Positions 11,767-23,009 of a stretch of DNA of 64,000 nucleotides are shown here, one piece after another. The position numbers were made by a program, and so were the translations under genes. The DNA lies in the NCBI GenBank assembly GCA_023023105.1, contig CP083824.1, positions 3,720,001-3,784,000 on the forward strand, given 5' to 3'. Source of the stretch: Enterobacter ludwigii. GTDB lineage: Bacteria; Pseudomonadota; Gammaproteobacteria; Enterobacterales; Enterobacteriaceae. The notes under the pieces were generated by a model, which searched no databases, was not told the DNA's origin, and saw only the letters and a list, made by a program, of their open reading frames with translations. Each line of letters starts with the position of its first letter. The stretch's first letter is position 1.

Positions 11767-11823
11767 CGCCGAGATTTTTCTCACATAAACATAATTATCT
11801 TAATTGTCCCATAACGGAACGCC

Positions 11824-14583
11824 ATGACCAACTACAGCCTGCGCGCGCGCATGATGATTTTGATCCTCGCCCCCACCGTTCTTATCGGTTTGCTGCTGAG
11901 TATCTTCTTTGTGGTGCACCGCTATAACGATTTGCAGCGCCAACTGGAAGATGCGGGTGCCAGCATCATCGAACCGCTGGCCGTGTCCAGTGAGTATGGG
12001 ATGAACCTGCAAAACCGCGAGTCCATTGGTCAGTTAATCAGCGTGCTCCACCGCCGTCACTCGGACATTGTTCGCGCCATTTCCGTGTACGACGAACATA
12101 ACCGTCTGTTTGTTACCTCGAATTTTCATCTCGATCCGGCGTCCCTGAAAATCCCTGACGGCACGCCGTTCCCGCGCCAGCTCACCGTACTTCGGCGCGG
12201 GGATATCATGATCCTGCGCACGCCGATCATTTCAGAAAGTTATTCCCCCGATGAGTCTGCGCAATCCGATGCCAAATCCAGCAACAATATGCTGGGATAT
12301 GTTGCACTGGAGCTGGATCTCAAGTCGGTACGGCTACAGCAGTACAAAGAAATTTTCATCTCTGGCGTGATGATGTTGTTCTGCATCGGTATTGCACTGA
12401 TCTTCGGCTGGCGTCTGATGCGAGACGTGACGGGCCCCATACGCAACATGGTCAATACGGTTGATCGCATTCGCCGGGGTCAGCTCGACAGCCGCGTTGA
12501 AGGGTTTATGCTGGGCGAGCTGGATATGCTGAAAAATGGCATCAACTCGATGGCGATGTCTCTGGCGGCGTATCACGAAGAGATGCAGCACAACGTTGAC
12601 CAGGCCACGTCTGACCTGCGCGAAACGCTGGAACAGATGGAGATTCAGAACGTTGAGCTGGATCTGGCGAAAAAGCGTGCACAGGAAGCAGCACGTATTA
12701 AATCTGAATTCCTTGCCAATATGTCACACGAGCTGCGTACGCCGCTCAATGGCGTGATCGGCTTTACCCGCCTGACGCTGAAAAGCGAGCTTAACCCGAC
12801 TCAGCGCGACCATCTGCACACTATCGAGCGCTCCGCTAATAACCTGTTAGCGATCATTAACGACGTGCTGGACTTCTCCAAGCTGGAAGCAGGCAAGCTT
12901 ATTCTGGAAAGTATCCCGTTCCCGTTGCGGAGTACACTGGATGAAGTGGTCACGCTGCTCGCACACTCCTCGCACGATAAAGGGCTGGAGCTGACACTTA
13001 ACATCAAGAACGATGTGCCGGATAACGTCATTGGCGACCCGCTACGTCTGCAGCAGGTTATTACTAACCTTGTCGGAAATGCCATTAAGTTCACCGAAAG
13101 CGGTAACATCGACATTCTGGTGGAAAAACGTTCTATCAGTAATAACAAGGTTCAGATTGAAGTGCAGATCCGCGATACCGGCATCGGTATCCCTGAGCGC
13201 GATCAGTCGCGGCTGTTCCAGGCGTTTCGTCAGGCAGACGCCAGTATCTCCCGCCGTCATGGCGGTACTGGTCTGGGGCTGGTGATCACGCAGAGACTGG
13301 TGAATGAGATGGGAGGAGATATCTCTTTCCACAGCCAGCCGAACCGGGGGTCAACCTTCTGGTTCCACATTAATCTGGACCTCAACCCGAACGTGCTGAC
13401 CGATGGTCCGGTGACAGACTGCCTGAAAGGCAAGCGTCTGGCCTACGTCGAGCCTAACGCAGCGGCGGCGCAGTGTGCGCTCGATATTTTAAGCACCACG
13501 CCGCTGGAAGTGGTCTACAGCCCAACCTTCTCAGCCCTTGCCGTTGAACACTACGACATTCTGCTGATGGGGATCCCGGTCACTTTCACCGGCGAACTGA
13601 CCATGCAACAGGAACGGCTGGCGAAAGCCGCGTCAATGACCGACTATCTGCTGCTGGCGCTACCCTGCCATGCCCAGCTCAATGCAGAAGAGTTGAAGAA
13701 TGACGGGGCCGCCGCGTGTCTGCTAAAACCGCTCACCGCGACCCGACTGCTGCCAGCGTTGACGGAATATTGCCGTCTTAGCCAGAATGCCCTGCCTCCA
13801 ATTGACAATGAGCAAAAATTGCCGATGAGCGTGATGGCCGTGGATGATAATCCGGCCAACCTGAAGCTCATTGGCGTATTGCTTGAAGACCAGGTTCAGC
13901 ATGTTGAACTGTGTACCAGTGGCACGCAGGCGGTTGAACAGGCTAAACAGATGCAGTTCGATTTAATTCTGATGGATATTCAAATGCCGGGTATGGATGG
14001 CATTCGGGCCTGTGAGCTGATCCATCAGCTCCCGCATCAGCAGCAGACCCCGGTGATTGCGGTCACCGCGCATGCGATGGCCGGTCAGAAAGAGAAGCTA
14101 TTGAGTGCCGGGATGAATGATTATCTGGCTAAACCTATCGACGAAGAGAAACTTCATAACCTGTTGTTACGCTATAAACCGGGGCATTCAGGCGGGACGT
14201 ACACGCCATCTGCCGAGCCGGTTGAGATTAGCGTCAATCAGAACGCGACTTTTGACTGGCAGCTTGCGCTGCGTCAGGCAGCAGGAAAACCCGACTTAGC
14301 GCGCGAAATGCTGCAAATGCTGGTCGCGTTTCTACCGGAAATTCGCAATAAGGTTGAAGAGCAACTGGTGGGTGAAAACCCGGACGATCTGCTGGAAGCG
14401 ATTCACAAGCTGCACGGCAGCTGTGGATACAGCGGCGTGCCGCGGCTGAAAAATCTCTGCCAGTTGCTGGAGCAGCAACTGCGTGCCGGTACGCCGGAAT
14501 CTGAGCTTGAACCGGAATTCCTGGAGCTGCTGGATGAGATGGATAATGTGACGCGGGAAGCGATGAAAGTGCTGGGAAGCTGA
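11824..14583 (+). CDS. barA: Hybrid sensor histidine kinase BarA
   Basis: BarA phosphorylates UvrY (SirA), which activates csrB transcription, in response to acetate/formate and growth state. The 919-residue tripartite kinase has a transmembrane helix at about 9-31, a periplasmic loop and a second helix at about 172-195. A HAMP linker leads to a HisKA domain with phospho-His302 ([10 protein letters not shown]) and an ATPase domain with DTGIGIPE and GTGLGL boxes. The receiver domain has phospho-Asp718 (LMDIQMPG), and the C-terminal HPt domain has His861 ([13 protein letters not shown]). All relay residues are intact. The sRNA gene csrB lies about 7 kb away in this window. It ends in a REP element shared with convergent garK. 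Confidence 0.98.
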   Translation: MTNYSLRARMMILILAPTVLIGLLLSIFFVVHRYNDLQRQLEDAGASIIEPLAVSSEYGMNLQNRESIGQLISVLHRRHSDIVRAISVYDEHNRLFVTSNFHLDPASLKIPDGTPFPRQLTVLRRGDIMILRTPIISESYSPDESAQSDAKSSNNMLGYVALELDLKSVRLQQYKEIFISGVMMLFCIGIALIFGWRLMRDVTGPIRNMVNTVDRIRRGQLDSRVEGFMLGELDMLKNGINSMAMSLAAYHEEMQHNVDQATSDLRETLEQMEIQNVELDLAKKRAQEAARIKSEFLANMSHELRTPLNGVIGFTRLTLKSELNPTQRDHLHTIERSANNLLAIINDVLDFSKLEAGKLILESIPFPLRSTLDEVVTLLAHSSHDKGLELTLNIKNDVPDNVIGDPLRLQQVITNLVGNAIKFTESGNIDILVEKRSISNNKVQIEVQIRDTGIGIPERDQSRLFQAFRQADASISRRHGGTGLGLVITQRLVNEMGGDISFHSQPNRGSTFWFHINLDLNPNVLTDGPVTDCLKGKRLAYVEPNAAAAQCALDILSTTPLEVVYSPTFSALAVEHYDILLMGIPVTFTGELTMQQERLAKAASMTDYLLLALPCHAQLNAEELKNDGAAACLLKPLTATRLLPALTEYCRLSQNALPPIDNEQKLPMSVMAVDDNPANLKLIGVLLEDQVQHVELCTSGTQAVEQAKQMQFDLILMDIQMPGMDGIRACELIHQLPHQQQTPVIAVTAHAMAGQKEKLLSAGMNDYLAKPIDEEKLHNLLLRYKPGHSGGTYTPSAEPVEISVNQNATFDWQLALRQAAGKPDLAREMLQMLVAFLPEIRNKVEEQLVGENPDDLLEAIHKLHGSCGYSGVPRLKNLCQLLEQQLRAGTPESELEPEFLELLDEMDNVTREAMKVLGS

Positions 14584-14590
14584 GGTAAAA

Positions 14591-14618
14591 GCCGGGTGGC
14601 GGTTTCGCCTTTCCCGGC
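14591..14618. repeat. REP-like element between barA and garK
   Basis: The sequence opens GCCGGGTGGCGG and closes CCCGGC, a REP-type palindrome between convergent genes where it may stabilise or terminate both transcripts. Confidence 0.85.
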
Positions 14619-14626
14619 AATCACAG

Positions 14627-15766
14627 CTAAAATGCCTGCCCTATTTTCAGCGCCGCCGCGATATTCCTTGCGGCCGTCTGGACATTTTCACTGGCATTTT
14701 CCAGCGCGTCTTCCAGTGAGCAGATGGTGTAGATCACGCTAAACACCGCATCAATGCCGTGTTCGTGTACCACGCCAACATCCGCCGTCAAACTCCCCGC
14801 AATACCGATGACGGGTTTGTTAAAGCGTTTGGCCACTTTCGCCACACCTACCGGGACTTTGCCGTGGATCGTCTGACTGTCGATGCGTCCTTCACCCGTG
14901 ATCACCAAATCCGCATCGGCTACCTGGTCGGCCAGGTGTAGCGCATCGGTCACGATCTCAATCCCCTGGCGCAACTGCGCACCGCAAAAGGCATACAGTG
15001 CTGCCCCCATACCGCCCGCTGCGCCGCCGCCGGCAAGGTTCAACACATCGATATCCAGATCCCGGGCAATGACCCGCGCATACTGAGCAAGCGCGTTGTC
15101 CAGGGTGACGATCATCTCGGGAGTGGCCCCCTTTTGCGGACCAAATACGGCTGACGCGCCATCCTTTCCGGTGAGCGGATTAGTGACATCACAGGCCACC
15201 TCAATCCGGCACTCAGCCAGGCGTTTATCCAGCCCGCTCAGGTCGATACGCGCGAGTTTTCCCAGCTCGCCCCCGCCCTGCCCAAGAGGCTGTTCACTCG
15301 CGTCGAGCAATTTAGCGCCCAGCGCCTGCACCATCCCTGCACCGCCGTCATTGGTTGCACTGCCGCCAATGCCAATAATGATATGCTTAACGCCCGCATC
15401 CAGCGCATGACGGATAAGCTCACCTGTTCCCCAGGAGGTGGTTCTCAGAGGATTACGCTGCGAAGGCGCAACCAGCTCCAGGCCGCTGGCCGCTGCCATT
15501 TCAATAAAGGCGCTCTGCTTATCACCGGACAAACCATAAAACCCGTCCACGTGCTCGCCCAGCGGGCCGGTCACCGGAACATGCATAATGCTTCCCTGCG
15601 TTGCCGCGATCATCGCCTCAACCGTCCCTTCGCCACCGTCCGCGACCGGCAGTTTGACGTAAACCGCCTCGGGGAAGATCTCGCGAAAACCACGCTCTAT
15701 CGCTGTCGCAACCTCAAGCGCACTCAAACTTTCCTTATATGAGTCCGGTGCGATAACAATTTTCAT
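14627..15766 (-). CDS. garK: Glycerate 2-kinase
   Basis: This kinase converts D-glycerate to 2-phosphoglycerate, the last step of glucarate/galactarate breakdown via tartronate semialdehyde. The 379-residue protein matches the type-1 glycerate kinase family. It starts [15 protein letters not shown], has glycine-rich segments [14 protein letters not shown] and [12 protein letters not shown], and a C-terminal VITGEGRID motif. In E. coli garK is in the garPLRK operon; here it is the last gene of a gudP-gudX-gudD-garK cluster, 77 bases after gudD. The genes for aldolase and semialdehyde reductase are not in this window, so they must be encoded elsewhere. Confidence 0.95.
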   Translation of the reverse strand: MKIVIAPDSYKESLSALEVATAIERGFREIFPEAVYVKLPVADGGEGTVEAMIAATQGSIMHVPVTGPLGEHVDGFYGLSGDKQSAFIEMAAASGLELVAPSQRNPLRTTSWGTGELIRHALDAGVKHIIIGIGGSATNDGGAGMVQALGAKLLDASEQPLGQGGGELGKLARIDLSGLDKRLAECRIEVACDVTNPLTGKDGASAVFGPQKGATPEMIVTLDNALAQYARVIARDLDIDVLNLAGGGAAGGMGAALYAFCGAQLRQGIEIVTDALHLADQVADADLVITGEGRIDSQTIHGKVPVGVAKVAKRFNKPVIGIAGSLTADVGVVHEHGIDAVFSVIYTICSLEDALENASENVQTAARNIAAALKIGQAF

Positions 15767-15843
15767 AAGCCATCCTTACGCATCGTTGTTACGTTAAGCA
15801 TACACCACGCAAATGACCAGCAATGGGAGCGTTCCCTGCACAT

Positions 15844-17181
15844 TTATCGCACCATGCACGGACGTTTATTATCAAATGACCAGCCCGGGATGAGATACTG
15901 CATCGCCATCGCATCATCGCGCGCACCTAGGCCATGTTTCTGATACAGCTCGTGAGCTTTCATAACCTGATCCATATCCAGCTCAACACCTAACCCCGGT
16001 GTGGACGGCACCTGCACCATGCCCCCTTTGATCTCAAACGGCTCTTTGGTCAGGCGCTGATTGCCTTCCTGCCAGATCCAGTGCGTGTCAATCGCAGTGA
16101 TCGTACCCGGTGCGGCAGCGGCAACGTGAGTGAACATTGCCAGCGACACATCGAAGTGGTTGTTGGAATGCGAGCCCCAGGTCAGGCCAAACTCATGACA
16201 CATCTGCGCCACGCGCACTGAACCCTGCATCGTCCAGAAGTGCGGGTCAGCCAGCGGAATATCGACAGATTGCAGAGAAAGCGTATGCCCCATCTGGCGC
16301 CAGTCGGTTGCTATCATGTTTGTTGCCGTTGGCAAACCTGTTGCACGGCGGAATTCCGCCATCACTTCGCGGCCGGAGAAACCTTGTTCAGCCCCGCAAG
16401 GATCTTCCGCATAGGCCAGCACGCCTTTCAGCTGTTTACCGATTCCGATCGCTTCATCAAGAGACCAGGCCCCATTCGGATCGAGCGTTACGCGCGCTTG
16501 CGGGAAACGTTTCGCCAGCGCAGAGATGGCTTCCGCCTCTTCTTCGCCCGCCAGCACGCCCCCCTTCAGTTTGAAATCGTTGAAGCCGTATTTCTCATAA
16601 GCGGCTTCCGCCAGACGCACCACCGCATCCGGAGTCATCGCCTCATCGTGGCGAAGTCGGTACCAGTCGCATTGTTCATCTGGCTGACTCTGATACGGCA
16701 GAGGCGTCAGTTTGCGGTCGCCGACAAAGAACAGATAGCCCAGCATTTCCACTTCGCTGCGCTGCTGGCCATCGCCTAACAGTGACGCGACGTTAACGCC
16801 CAGGTGCTGGCCTAACAAGTCCAGCATTGCCGCTTCGATACCGGTCACCACATGGATAGTGGTACGCAGATCGAACGTTTGCAGCCCACGTCCAGCCGCA
16901 TCGCGGTCAGCGAAAGTACTGCGCACGGTGTTCAGCACATTTTTGTACTCGCCCAGCGTTTTACCGACGACTAATGGAATGGCATCTTCCAGCGTAGTAC
17001 GGATCTTCTCCCCACCTGGAATTTCGCCTACACCGGTATGACCGGAGTTGTCTTTGATAATCACGATATTGCGGGTAAAGAATGGCGCATGCGCACCACT
17101 CAGGTTCATCAGCATGCTGTCATGGCCCGCAACCGGAATGATCTGCATGGTAGTGACTACGGGGGTAGAAAAAGTGCTCAT
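15844..17181 (-). CDS. gudD: D-glucarate dehydratase
   Basis: GudD dehydrates D-glucarate (and L-idarate) to 5-keto-4-deoxyglucarate, the first catabolic step. The 445-residue protein belongs to the mandelate-racemase group of the enolase superfamily. Visible features are the base-bearing NDFKLKGG segment, metal-ligand strands ending in LDPNGAW and AEDPCG, an Asn-containing NMIATDW strand, and the catalytic-histidine stretch [10 protein letters not shown]. It lies 15 bases after gudX in the same operon and is about the normal family length. Confidence 0.97.
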   Translation of the reverse strand: MSTFSTPVVTTMQIIPVAGHDSMLMNLSGAHAPFFTRNIVIIKDNSGHTGVGEIPGGEKIRTTLEDAIPLVVGKTLGEYKNVLNTVRSTFADRDAAGRGLQTFDLRTTIHVVTGIEAAMLDLLGQHLGVNVASLLGDGQQRSEVEMLGYLFFVGDRKLTPLPYQSQPDEQCDWYRLRHDEAMTPDAVVRLAEAAYEKYGFNDFKLKGGVLAGEEEAEAISALAKRFPQARVTLDPNGAWSLDEAIGIGKQLKGVLAYAEDPCGAEQGFSGREVMAEFRRATGLPTATNMIATDWRQMGHTLSLQSVDIPLADPHFWTMQGSVRVAQMCHEFGLTWGSHSNNHFDVSLAMFTHVAAAAPGTITAIDTHWIWQEGNQRLTKEPFEIKGGMVQVPSTPGLGVELDMDQVMKAHELYQKHGLGARDDAMAMQYLIPGWSFDNKRPCMVR

Positions 17182-17196
17182 CGTTCAATCCTTTTA

Positions 17197-18540
17197 TCAG
17201 TGACGTCCGAAAACAGGGCGCTTACGGTCAAATGTCCAACCGGGGATAAGGTACTGCATCGGTCCTGCGTCGTTACGCGCACCACCAGGCAGTTTTTTAT
17301 ACGCCTCATGGGCTTTATGAACCTGATCCCAGTCAAGCTCTACACCCAGCCCAGGCGCATCCGGCACAGCAATTTTGCCGTTTTTGATCTCAAGCGGATT
17401 TTTGGTCAGGCGAGCTTCACCCTCCTGCCAAATCCAGTGGGTGTCGATAGCGGTGGGGTTACCCGGTACCGCCGCGCCAACGTGGGTAAACATCGCCAGC
17501 GAAATATCAAAGTGGTTGTTGGAGTGGCAGCCCCAGGTTAGCCCCCAGTCATCGCACAGCTGTGCGACACGTACTGCACCTGAAAGCGTCCAGAAATGCG
17601 GGTCAGCCAGCGGAATATCGACAGCGTTCAGCATCACAGCGTGACCCATTTCGCGCCAGTTGGTCGCGATCATGTTGGTGGCGACTGGCAACCCGGTGGC
17701 GCGACGGAACTCGGCCATGACTTCACGACCCGAGAACCCCTGTTCGGCGCCGCAGGGATCTTCCGCATAGGTCAGGACATTCCCCAGCCCTTTACACAAG
17801 CTGATCGCTTCATCCAGCAGCCATGCTCCGTTCGGATCAACCGTTATACGCGCCTCCGGGAAGCGTTTTTTCAGCGCCCGGGCCGTTTCAATCTCCTGCT
17901 CACCTGGCAGTACGCCGCCTTTAAGCTTGAAATCTTTAAAACCGTAACGATCCTGCGCCGCCTCAGCCAGCCGGACAACGCTTTCACCGGAGAGCGCTTC
18001 CTGATGACGCAGGTGATACCACTCGTGGCTGCCCGGCGAGTGAGCCAGATAAGGCAGATCGGTTTTGTTGCGATCGCCAACATAAAACAGATAGCCGAGC
18101 ACCGTCACCGCATCGCGCTGCTTGCCGGGCCCCAGTAATTCGCAGACCGGGACATGCAAGGTCTTGCCCAGTAAATCAAGCAGGGCGGCTTCCAGAGCGG
18201 CGACAGCATTGACGCGCAGTTCAAACGTCCACGCCCCTTTTCCGAAGGTATCAAAGTCTGCCGACTGATTTCCCTTATGTACCTGCTGGACCACCTTATT
18301 CAGCCGGGCGATCTCCTGACCCACCACCCGAGGTATGGCATCGACCAGCGTCTGATAAATCACCTCTCCGCCAGGCGCTTCGCCCACGCCGGTATTCCCT
18401 GCACTGTCTGTCAGCACAACGATATTACGGGTAAACCAGGCGTTATGTGCGCCGCCAATATTCAGCAGCATACTGTCCTGCCCGGCCACCGGGATGACCT
18501 TCATCTCAGTGACGATTGGGCTTGATTGCGTTGTCATCAT
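17197..18540 (-). CDS. gudX: Glucarate dehydratase-related protein GudX
   Basis: GudX is a paralogue of GudD; the 447-residue protein shares its organisation throughout. The [20 protein letters not shown] and [10 protein letters not shown] elements are all present, so no obvious catalytic loss is seen. The E. coli homologue is reported to have weak dehydratase activity and may support the GudD step; its exact role is unsettled. Its ATG overlaps the gudP stop as ATGA, so it is translationally coupled to the transporter gene. A tandem duplication followed by divergence is the likely origin. Confidence 0.95.
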   Translation of the reverse strand: MMTTQSSPIVTEMKVIPVAGQDSMLLNIGGAHNAWFTRNIVVLTDSAGNTGVGEAPGGEVIYQTLVDAIPRVVGQEIARLNKVVQQVHKGNQSADFDTFGKGAWTFELRVNAVAALEAALLDLLGKTLHVPVCELLGPGKQRDAVTVLGYLFYVGDRNKTDLPYLAHSPGSHEWYHLRHQEALSGESVVRLAEAAQDRYGFKDFKLKGGVLPGEQEIETARALKKRFPEARITVDPNGAWLLDEAISLCKGLGNVLTYAEDPCGAEQGFSGREVMAEFRRATGLPVATNMIATNWREMGHAVMLNAVDIPLADPHFWTLSGAVRVAQLCDDWGLTWGCHSNNHFDISLAMFTHVGAAVPGNPTAIDTHWIWQEGEARLTKNPLEIKNGKIAVPDAPGLGVELDWDQVHKAHEAYKKLPGGARNDAGPMQYLIPGWTFDRKRPVFGRH

Positions 18541-19892
18541 CCACGCTCCGCAACAGGTTTAAGTTCGACGCGTTTGATATCCCCCACCAGCACCAGGTAA
18601 CTCAGCACCGCCACCAGCGCATGCACACCCACGTAGATCAGCGCACCGTTGAAAGAGCCCGTCGTGCCGACGATGTAGCCGATAGCGATGGGGGTGACAA
18701 TCCCGGAGATGTTGCCGAACATGTTGAACAGACCGCCGCTCAGACCACTGATCTCTTTTGGCGCAGTATCTGCCATCACCGCCCAGCCCAGCGCACCGAT
18801 CCCTTTACCGAAGAAAGCCATCGCCATGAAGCCGATAATCATCCACTCGGTATTTACGTAGTTACAGAACACCATGGTCATGGAGAGCAGCATGCCGAGC
18901 ACAATCGGCGTTTTTCGCGCGATGTTCAGGGAACCGGTGCGGCGCATCAGCCAGTCGGAAATCACCCCGCCGAGCACCCCCCCAACGAAGCCGCAGATTG
19001 CCGGAACAGAGGCGACAAACCCCGCTTTCAGAATCGACATACCACGCGCCTGCACCAGATAAACCGGGAACCAGGTGATAAAGAAGTAAGTTAAGGCGTT
19101 GATGCAATACTGGCCAAGATAGATCCCGATCATCATCCGCGAGCCGACAAGCTGTTTGATCTGTGCCCATTTCTGACTGAACGGGACTTTTGCTTTTTCG
19201 GATTTTTGATCCATGTTGATCAGCGCTCCGCCTTCGGCAATGTACTCCAGCTCTTTCTTGTTCACGCCGGGATGCTGGTTAGGTTCGTGGATCACTTTCA
19301 GCCAGATGAAGCTGATGACGATCCCAAGCCCGCCCATGAAGAAGAATACGTGCGACCAGCCCACCTCATGCGTCAGCCAGCCCATGATGGGCGCGAAGAT
19401 CACCGTTGCGAAGTACTGTGCGGAGTTGAAGATCGCTACCGCCGTTCCCCTCTCCTGCGCCGGGAACCATGCCGCCACAATGCGGCTGTTGCCCGGGAAG
19501 GAAGGCGCTTCCGCTAAGCCTACCAGGAAGCGCAGCGTGAAGAGCGCCACGATAATGCCGAAGCCGCTGAAGATATCGACGAACCCCTGCAGCAGGGTGA
19601 ACATCGACCAGATAAAGATGGACCAGAAATAGACGCGTTTAGATCCAAAACGGTCCAGCAGCCAGCCGCCAGGAATTTGCCCGATAACGTAGGCCCATGA
19701 GAATGCAGAGAAAACGTAACCCATGCCCACCGGATCAAGGCCGATGTCTTTTGCCATTTCCGAGCCGGCAATCGACAGCGTGGCGCGGTCACCATAGTTA
19801 AAGGACGTGACGATAAACAGCATCACCACTATCCAGTAGCGGGCATTGGTGCGCTTCTCAGCGCTGCTCGCTGCGTGGCTTAATGTACTCAT
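18537..19892 (-). CDS. gudP: D-glucarate/galactarate:proton symporter (MFS, anion:cation symporter family)
   Basis: GudP imports glucarate and related aldarates. The 451-residue protein has about twelve hydrophobic segments and the MFS loop [10 protein letters not shown] after helix one, with [24 protein letters not shown] as the helix 2-3 region. These are typical of the ACS family. It is the first gene of gudP-gudX-gudD-garK and is preceded by CAGGAG as ribosome-binding site. The operon is expected to respond to the CdaR activator as in E. coli; I could not identify its site with confidence in the 295-base upstream region. Confidence 0.95.
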   Translation of the reverse strand: MSTLSHAASSAEKRTNARYWIVVMLFIVTSFNYGDRATLSIAGSEMAKDIGLDPVGMGYVFSAFSWAYVIGQIPGGWLLDRFGSKRVYFWSIFIWSMFTLLQGFVDIFSGFGIIVALFTLRFLVGLAEAPSFPGNSRIVAAWFPAQERGTAVAIFNSAQYFATVIFAPIMGWLTHEVGWSHVFFFMGGLGIVISFIWLKVIHEPNQHPGVNKKELEYIAEGGALINMDQKSEKAKVPFSQKWAQIKQLVGSRMMIGIYLGQYCINALTYFFITWFPVYLVQARGMSILKAGFVASVPAICGFVGGVLGGVISDWLMRRTGSLNIARKTPIVLGMLLSMTMVFCNYVNTEWMIIGFMAMAFFGKGIGALGWAVMADTAPKEISGLSGGLFNMFGNISGIVTPIAIGYIVGTTGSFNGALIYVGVHALVAVLSYLVLVGDIKRVELKPVAERG

Positions 19893-20151
19893 TGTTGCAC
19901 TCCTGAAACATAGCTTTCGCCTGGTTCATTCTGTACAGCACCGGTAGGGTAATCAGAATGAGATTTGTGTTTTGTCGTTTTGGTACGGCCTGACGCCGTT
20001 TTATAGTGACCGGAAAAGTATATGAAGGAGTGACACCGTCTCTCACCGTGCAAAAACACAGTATTAAAGGGGGTGTGAGAGGTTGTTTATGGCATTAGCC
20101 CAGGGGAGTTGAAGGTGGTTCACGGAATTGGCGTTTGGTGCGGGATGTACA
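19893..20151 (-). promoter_or_regulatory. gudP upstream region
   Basis: No gene is seen here. On the minus strand a TATAAA hexamer in CACTATAAAACGG, about 90 bases before gudP, is the most plausible -10 element. The sequence is not resolved enough to name operators. Confidence 0.35.
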
Positions 20152-20179
20152 GCCGGGTGGCGTCTACGCCTTACCCGGC
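20152..20179. repeat. REP-like element downstream of yqcA
   Basis: A palindrome beginning GCCGGGTGGCG and ending TTACCCGGC lies just after the yqcA stop codon and may define the 3' end of the yqcC-truC-yqcA transcript. Confidence 0.85.
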
Positions 20180-20187
20180 ATACAGAA

Positions 20188-20637
20188 CTATTTAAGGAGC
20201 GTCGCCCAGTGTTCAACCCATGGGTTCGACTCGCTTTCAGGCTCAGGGTGTTCGCCCGCATCAATCAGCAGCATCTCGCCGACGCGTTGGGCGCTTTGTT
20301 CCTGCAGGAGAGCATCGAACTGCTTACCGCCGCCGCAGAAGTTGGCGTAAGAGCTATCGCCCAGCGCAATGATGCCGTAGTGAACGTCCGGTTGATAGCC
20401 GAGCTGGTCTTTAATTCCCTGGAAAAGCGGCACGATGCTGTCCGGGAGATCGCCTTGTCCAGTGGTGGAGGTCACCACCAGAATGTATTTATCTTGATAC
20501 TTTTTCCAGTCTGCCAGTTCCGGGTCTTCATAGACCGTGGCTTTGTGGCCCTGGCTGGCGAGTATTGCCTCAGCCTCTTCCGCTACCAGCAGCGAGTTGC
20601 CGTACATTGTGCCGACAAAAATGCCTACTTCAGCCAT
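20188..20637 (-). CDS. yqcA: Flavodoxin YqcA
   Basis: This 149-residue FMN-binding flavodoxin starts with the phosphate-binding loop GTMYGNS (about residues 8-14) and contains the aromatic/acidic stretch [16 protein letters not shown] typical of short flavodoxins. It is a small electron carrier whose specific redox partners are not well established. The gene ends the yqcC-truC-yqcA operon, 24 bases after truC. Confidence 0.93.
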   Translation of the reverse strand: MAEVGIFVGTMYGNSLLVAEEAEAILASQGHKATVYEDPELADWKKYQDKYILVVTSTTGQGDLPDSIVPLFQGIKDQLGYQPDVHYGIIALGDSSYANFCGGGKQFDALLQEQSAQRVGEMLLIDAGEHPEPESESNPWVEHWATLLK

Positions 20638-20661
20638 GATATTTTCCCATATTGAATGCGT

Positions 20662-21438
20662 TTACTGTTCATCCTGAACGTTGCCCGATACAAACTCAAC
20701 CCTTTCATTTTCGGGGAGTTGTCCCAGCCAGCCAAACTGTGACAGCGCCTGCATCCAGACGTCGTCCAGCCCCGCGCGTATAGTTAGCGGTTCGCCGGTA
20801 AACGGGTGCGTCAGGCTCAGCTCGCTGGCGTGCAACATCAGACGATGGCAACCAAAGTGTTCGGCCGCGCTGCGGTTCTGGCGCAGATCGCCGTGTTTGC
20901 TGTCGCCAATAATCGGGTGGCGCAGGTGCGCAAGATGGCGTCGCAGCTGGTGCTTACGCCCGGTTTTAGGCAGAAGCTCAACCAGGCTGTAGCGTGTGGT
21001 CGGAAATTTGCTGGTTGCCACCGGCATTTCGGTAGTCGCCATGCCACGATAATCCGTCACCGCAGGTTGCGGGCCTTTGTCATCACGGGCAAATTTATCG
21101 GCAATTTTGTCCAGCTCCTCCACCAGCGGATAGTCCAGCGTGGCACTTTCCGTCAGCCAGCCACGGACAATCGCGTGGTAGCGTTTCTGGATCTGGTGCT
21201 GTTCGAACTGCTGCGCCAGCAGGCGGCCTGCCTCGCTGGACAACCCCATCAGCAGAACGCCGGAGGTCGGCCTGTCGAGACGATGGGCAGTGAAAACATG
21301 CTGGCCAATCTGGTCGCGCACGGTTTGCATTACCACGACTTTCTCGTCGCGATCCAGCCAGCTTCGGTGCACCAGCCAGCCGGACGGTTTATTCACCGCC
21401 ACCAGCCACTCATCCTGATAGAGGATCTCAAGCGTCAT
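20662..21438 (-). CDS. truC: tRNA pseudouridine65 synthase
   Basis: TruC converts U65 to pseudouridine in tRNA-Ile1 and tRNA-Asp. The 258-residue protein is of the RluA family, with the catalytic aspartate (Asp55) in AHRLDRPTSG and a later RKHQLRRHLAHL motif. The start codon overlaps the yqcC stop (ATGA), indicating coupled translation. Confidence 0.96.
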   Translation of the reverse strand: MTLEILYQDEWLVAVNKPSGWLVHRSWLDRDEKVVVMQTVRDQIGQHVFTAHRLDRPTSGVLLMGLSSEAGRLLAQQFEQHQIQKRYHAIVRGWLTESATLDYPLVEELDKIADKFARDDKGPQPAVTDYRGMATTEMPVATSKFPTTRYSLVELLPKTGRKHQLRRHLAHLRHPIIGDSKHGDLRQNRSAAEHFGCHRLMLHASELSLTHPFTGEPLTIRAGLDDVWMQALSQFGWLGQLPENERVEFVSGNVQDEQ

Positions 21439-21764
21439 GCATCTTCACCGGCAAACAGGGCATCCAGCTTTTCCAGTTCGACCAGCATCACGTCGCGCGC
21501 TGGATGCGTCGCCTCAAGCGCCATTTCATAATAGGGAGAAACAGCAAAGGCCTGTGGCAGCGGATGACCGCCTTCCAGCAGTGCGTGCATACGCGGAATT
21601 AATACCCACTGGAGCCACTCGAACGGTGCCAGCGTATCCAGGCAGAATGGCTGTGTGCTTGCGAACGCTTCTGGCTGCGGTGCAGTCTCCTGCCACAGCT
21701 GATGTTGGCGCAAAAGGGCTTCGATGGCGTGCAACCGGGCACGAACGCGATCGTGTTGCGTCAT
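21435..21764 (-). CDS. yqcC: YqcC family protein (DUF446)
   Basis: A small conserved protein of 109 residues with a mainly helical, charged sequence; its function is not known. The start was set at 21764 (MTQHDRVRARL), the conserved N-terminus. An upstream in-frame ATG would run into the csrB terminator and add a hydrophobic, non-conserved stretch. It heads the yqcC-truC-yqcA operon, overlapping truC by four bases. The promoter must lie within the roughly 60 bases to the csrB terminator or inside the csrB 3' end. Confidence 0.9.
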   Translation of the reverse strand: MTQHDRVRARLHAIEALLRQHQLWQETAPQPEAFASTQPFCLDTLAPFEWLQWVLIPRMHALLEGGHPLPQAFAVSPYYEMALEATHPARDVMLVELEKLDALFAGEDA

Positions 21765-21822
21765 AGTAACCTCAACTGAAAAAATGAACGGCGCGCAGCA
21801 TAGCATTGCGGAAGACAGAAAT

Positions 21823-22184
21823 AAAAAAAGGGAGCACTGTAAAAACAGTGCTCCCGGTTCGTTTCGCAGCATTCCAGCTACAATTCGTGCTCCCTGCTCA
21901 TCCGTGACAACTTTTCCTGATGCCCGAAGGCCTGGTCATCCGTAAACCGATGCATCCTGCACATATCGTCCTGATATGTTTGTTTCATCCTGAAACATCC
22001 TGGCCTTCCTGACCCACCGCTCATCCTGACCGGCTCTCATTCTCCTTCCTGGAGGTGTCCCTTACGCATCCTGCGTTATCCTTTTGCTTCATCCTGAAGC
22101 CTTCCTGCAGCGCCATCCTGACGTGTCCTGAGTAAGAAACGCCATCATCCTGATGTTCGTTTCTCGTGTCGGCGTCCTGTCGAC
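21823..22184 (-). ncRNA. csrB: CsrB regulatory sRNA
   Basis: CsrB sequesters the RNA-binding protein CsrA and so relieves CsrA control of carbon metabolism, motility and biofilm. On the minus strand the RNA starts GTCGACAGG as in E. coli and carries about twenty GGA motifs, many as CAGGA(U) in hairpin loops. It ends in a strong terminator (GGGAGCACTGT with ACAGTGCTCCC plus seven T at 21829-21823), preceded by the conserved CTGGAATGCTGCGAAACG tract. Length is about 362 bases, close to the E. coli RNA. Its position between yqcC and syd is the same as in E. coli. Small reading frames inside it are not genes. Confidence 0.96.
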
Positions 22185-22190
22185 GGAGAT

Positions 22191-22219
22191 AGAATCCGCT
22201 ATTCCGCTTCGTCTTACAA
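22191..22219 (-). promoter_or_regulatory. csrB core promoter
   Basis: On the minus strand, TTGTAA (22214-22219) is separated by 17 bases from GATTCT (22191-22196), which lies six bases before the inferred csrB start at 22184. Confidence 0.6.
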
Positions 22220-22357
22220 CCCACCCAGTCAGTTGTGTAAGCCTTAAGAAATCGCTAAAAGTCATGCAATGAACAAGTAATCCATTGAAAAACAGAGTAA
22301 TATTAATCTTAATTAAATAAGGTAATACTGAATGTTCCAGCGATCTCTCACAAACCT

Positions 22358-22375
22358 TGTAAGAGATCTCTCACA
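22358..22375 (-). promoter_or_regulatory. UvrY (SirA) binding site upstream of csrB
   Basis: An 18-base near-perfect inverted repeat, TGTAAGAGATCTCTCACA, lies about 180 bases upstream of the csrB start. It matches the known UvrY site type at csrB in sequence and distance. BarA, the cognate kinase, is encoded about 8 kb away in this window; UvrY itself is not here. The site lies just beyond the syd stop codon. Confidence 0.85.
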
Positions 22376-22394
22376 CGCGCTGTAGCATCAAGTA

Positions 22395-22940
22395 TTACAG
22401 CAGTGGCTCAATTCGGGTAAGGAAATCCGCAAGAGAGGGGGCGAGGATTTCGCGATTGCGGGTACCGATTGTCTCTTTAACCACTTCACCAGACAGGTTA
22501 CAGACGGATATTACATCCAGTTCGCTATCCAGCGTGGCAATAAAGAGTGTCGGAGAAAGCTTAAGGCGCTTTTGCGTGACCAGATGCCCAATCAGGTTTT
22601 CCTGAACACGCTGCAGATCGTCTTCACTCCACGTCTGCAACAGGGTCAACGTAATATCAGCAAAGCGTGCAGGCATATCCCCTGCAAATTGCGTGGTATA
22701 AAACGCATGAACGGCAGGTTGTATCACAATATCCATTGCCCGTTCAACCGCATTTACATTTTGCTCACTGGTGTTGGGCTTTGGCTGCCAGATCACGTAA
22801 TCATCCTGAGAAGAGATAATGCACGGTGACGGCACGCCATATAAATCAGTACTTTGTGGCCATGTGTCATGCTTTTCATGCCATGCATCGCAATAACGGG
22901 TCGTGAAGGTAGTGAGGGCATTTGCAGTTTCGATGTCCAC
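22395..22940 (-). CDS. syd: SecY-interacting protein Syd
   Basis: Syd is a 181-residue cytoplasmic protein that binds SecY on the inner membrane and may monitor proper SecYEG assembly. The sequence is acidic, has no membrane segment, and keeps the family's [25 protein letters not shown] N-terminal region. It is divergent from queF with 69 bases between. Identification rests on sequence similarity and the conserved place beside csrB. Confidence 0.95.
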   Translation of the reverse strand: MDIETANALTTFTTRYCDAWHEKHDTWPQSTDLYGVPSPCIISSQDDYVIWQPKPNTSEQNVNAVERAMDIVIQPAVHAFYTTQFAGDMPARFADITLTLLQTWSEDDLQRVQENLIGHLVTQKRLKLSPTLFIATLDSELDVISVCNLSGEVVKETIGTRNREILAPSLADFLTRIEPLL

Positions 22941-23009
22941 CGATTTCTCTCTTCTTGTAAGACAGGATAAACTCAGGCCATAAGTGTACCTGTAAAGTGG
23001 CTATGAAAC

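Noticed and set aside
22021..22224. A small reading frame inside csrB
   Set aside because: The sequence is explained by repeated GGA motifs and hairpins of the sRNA.
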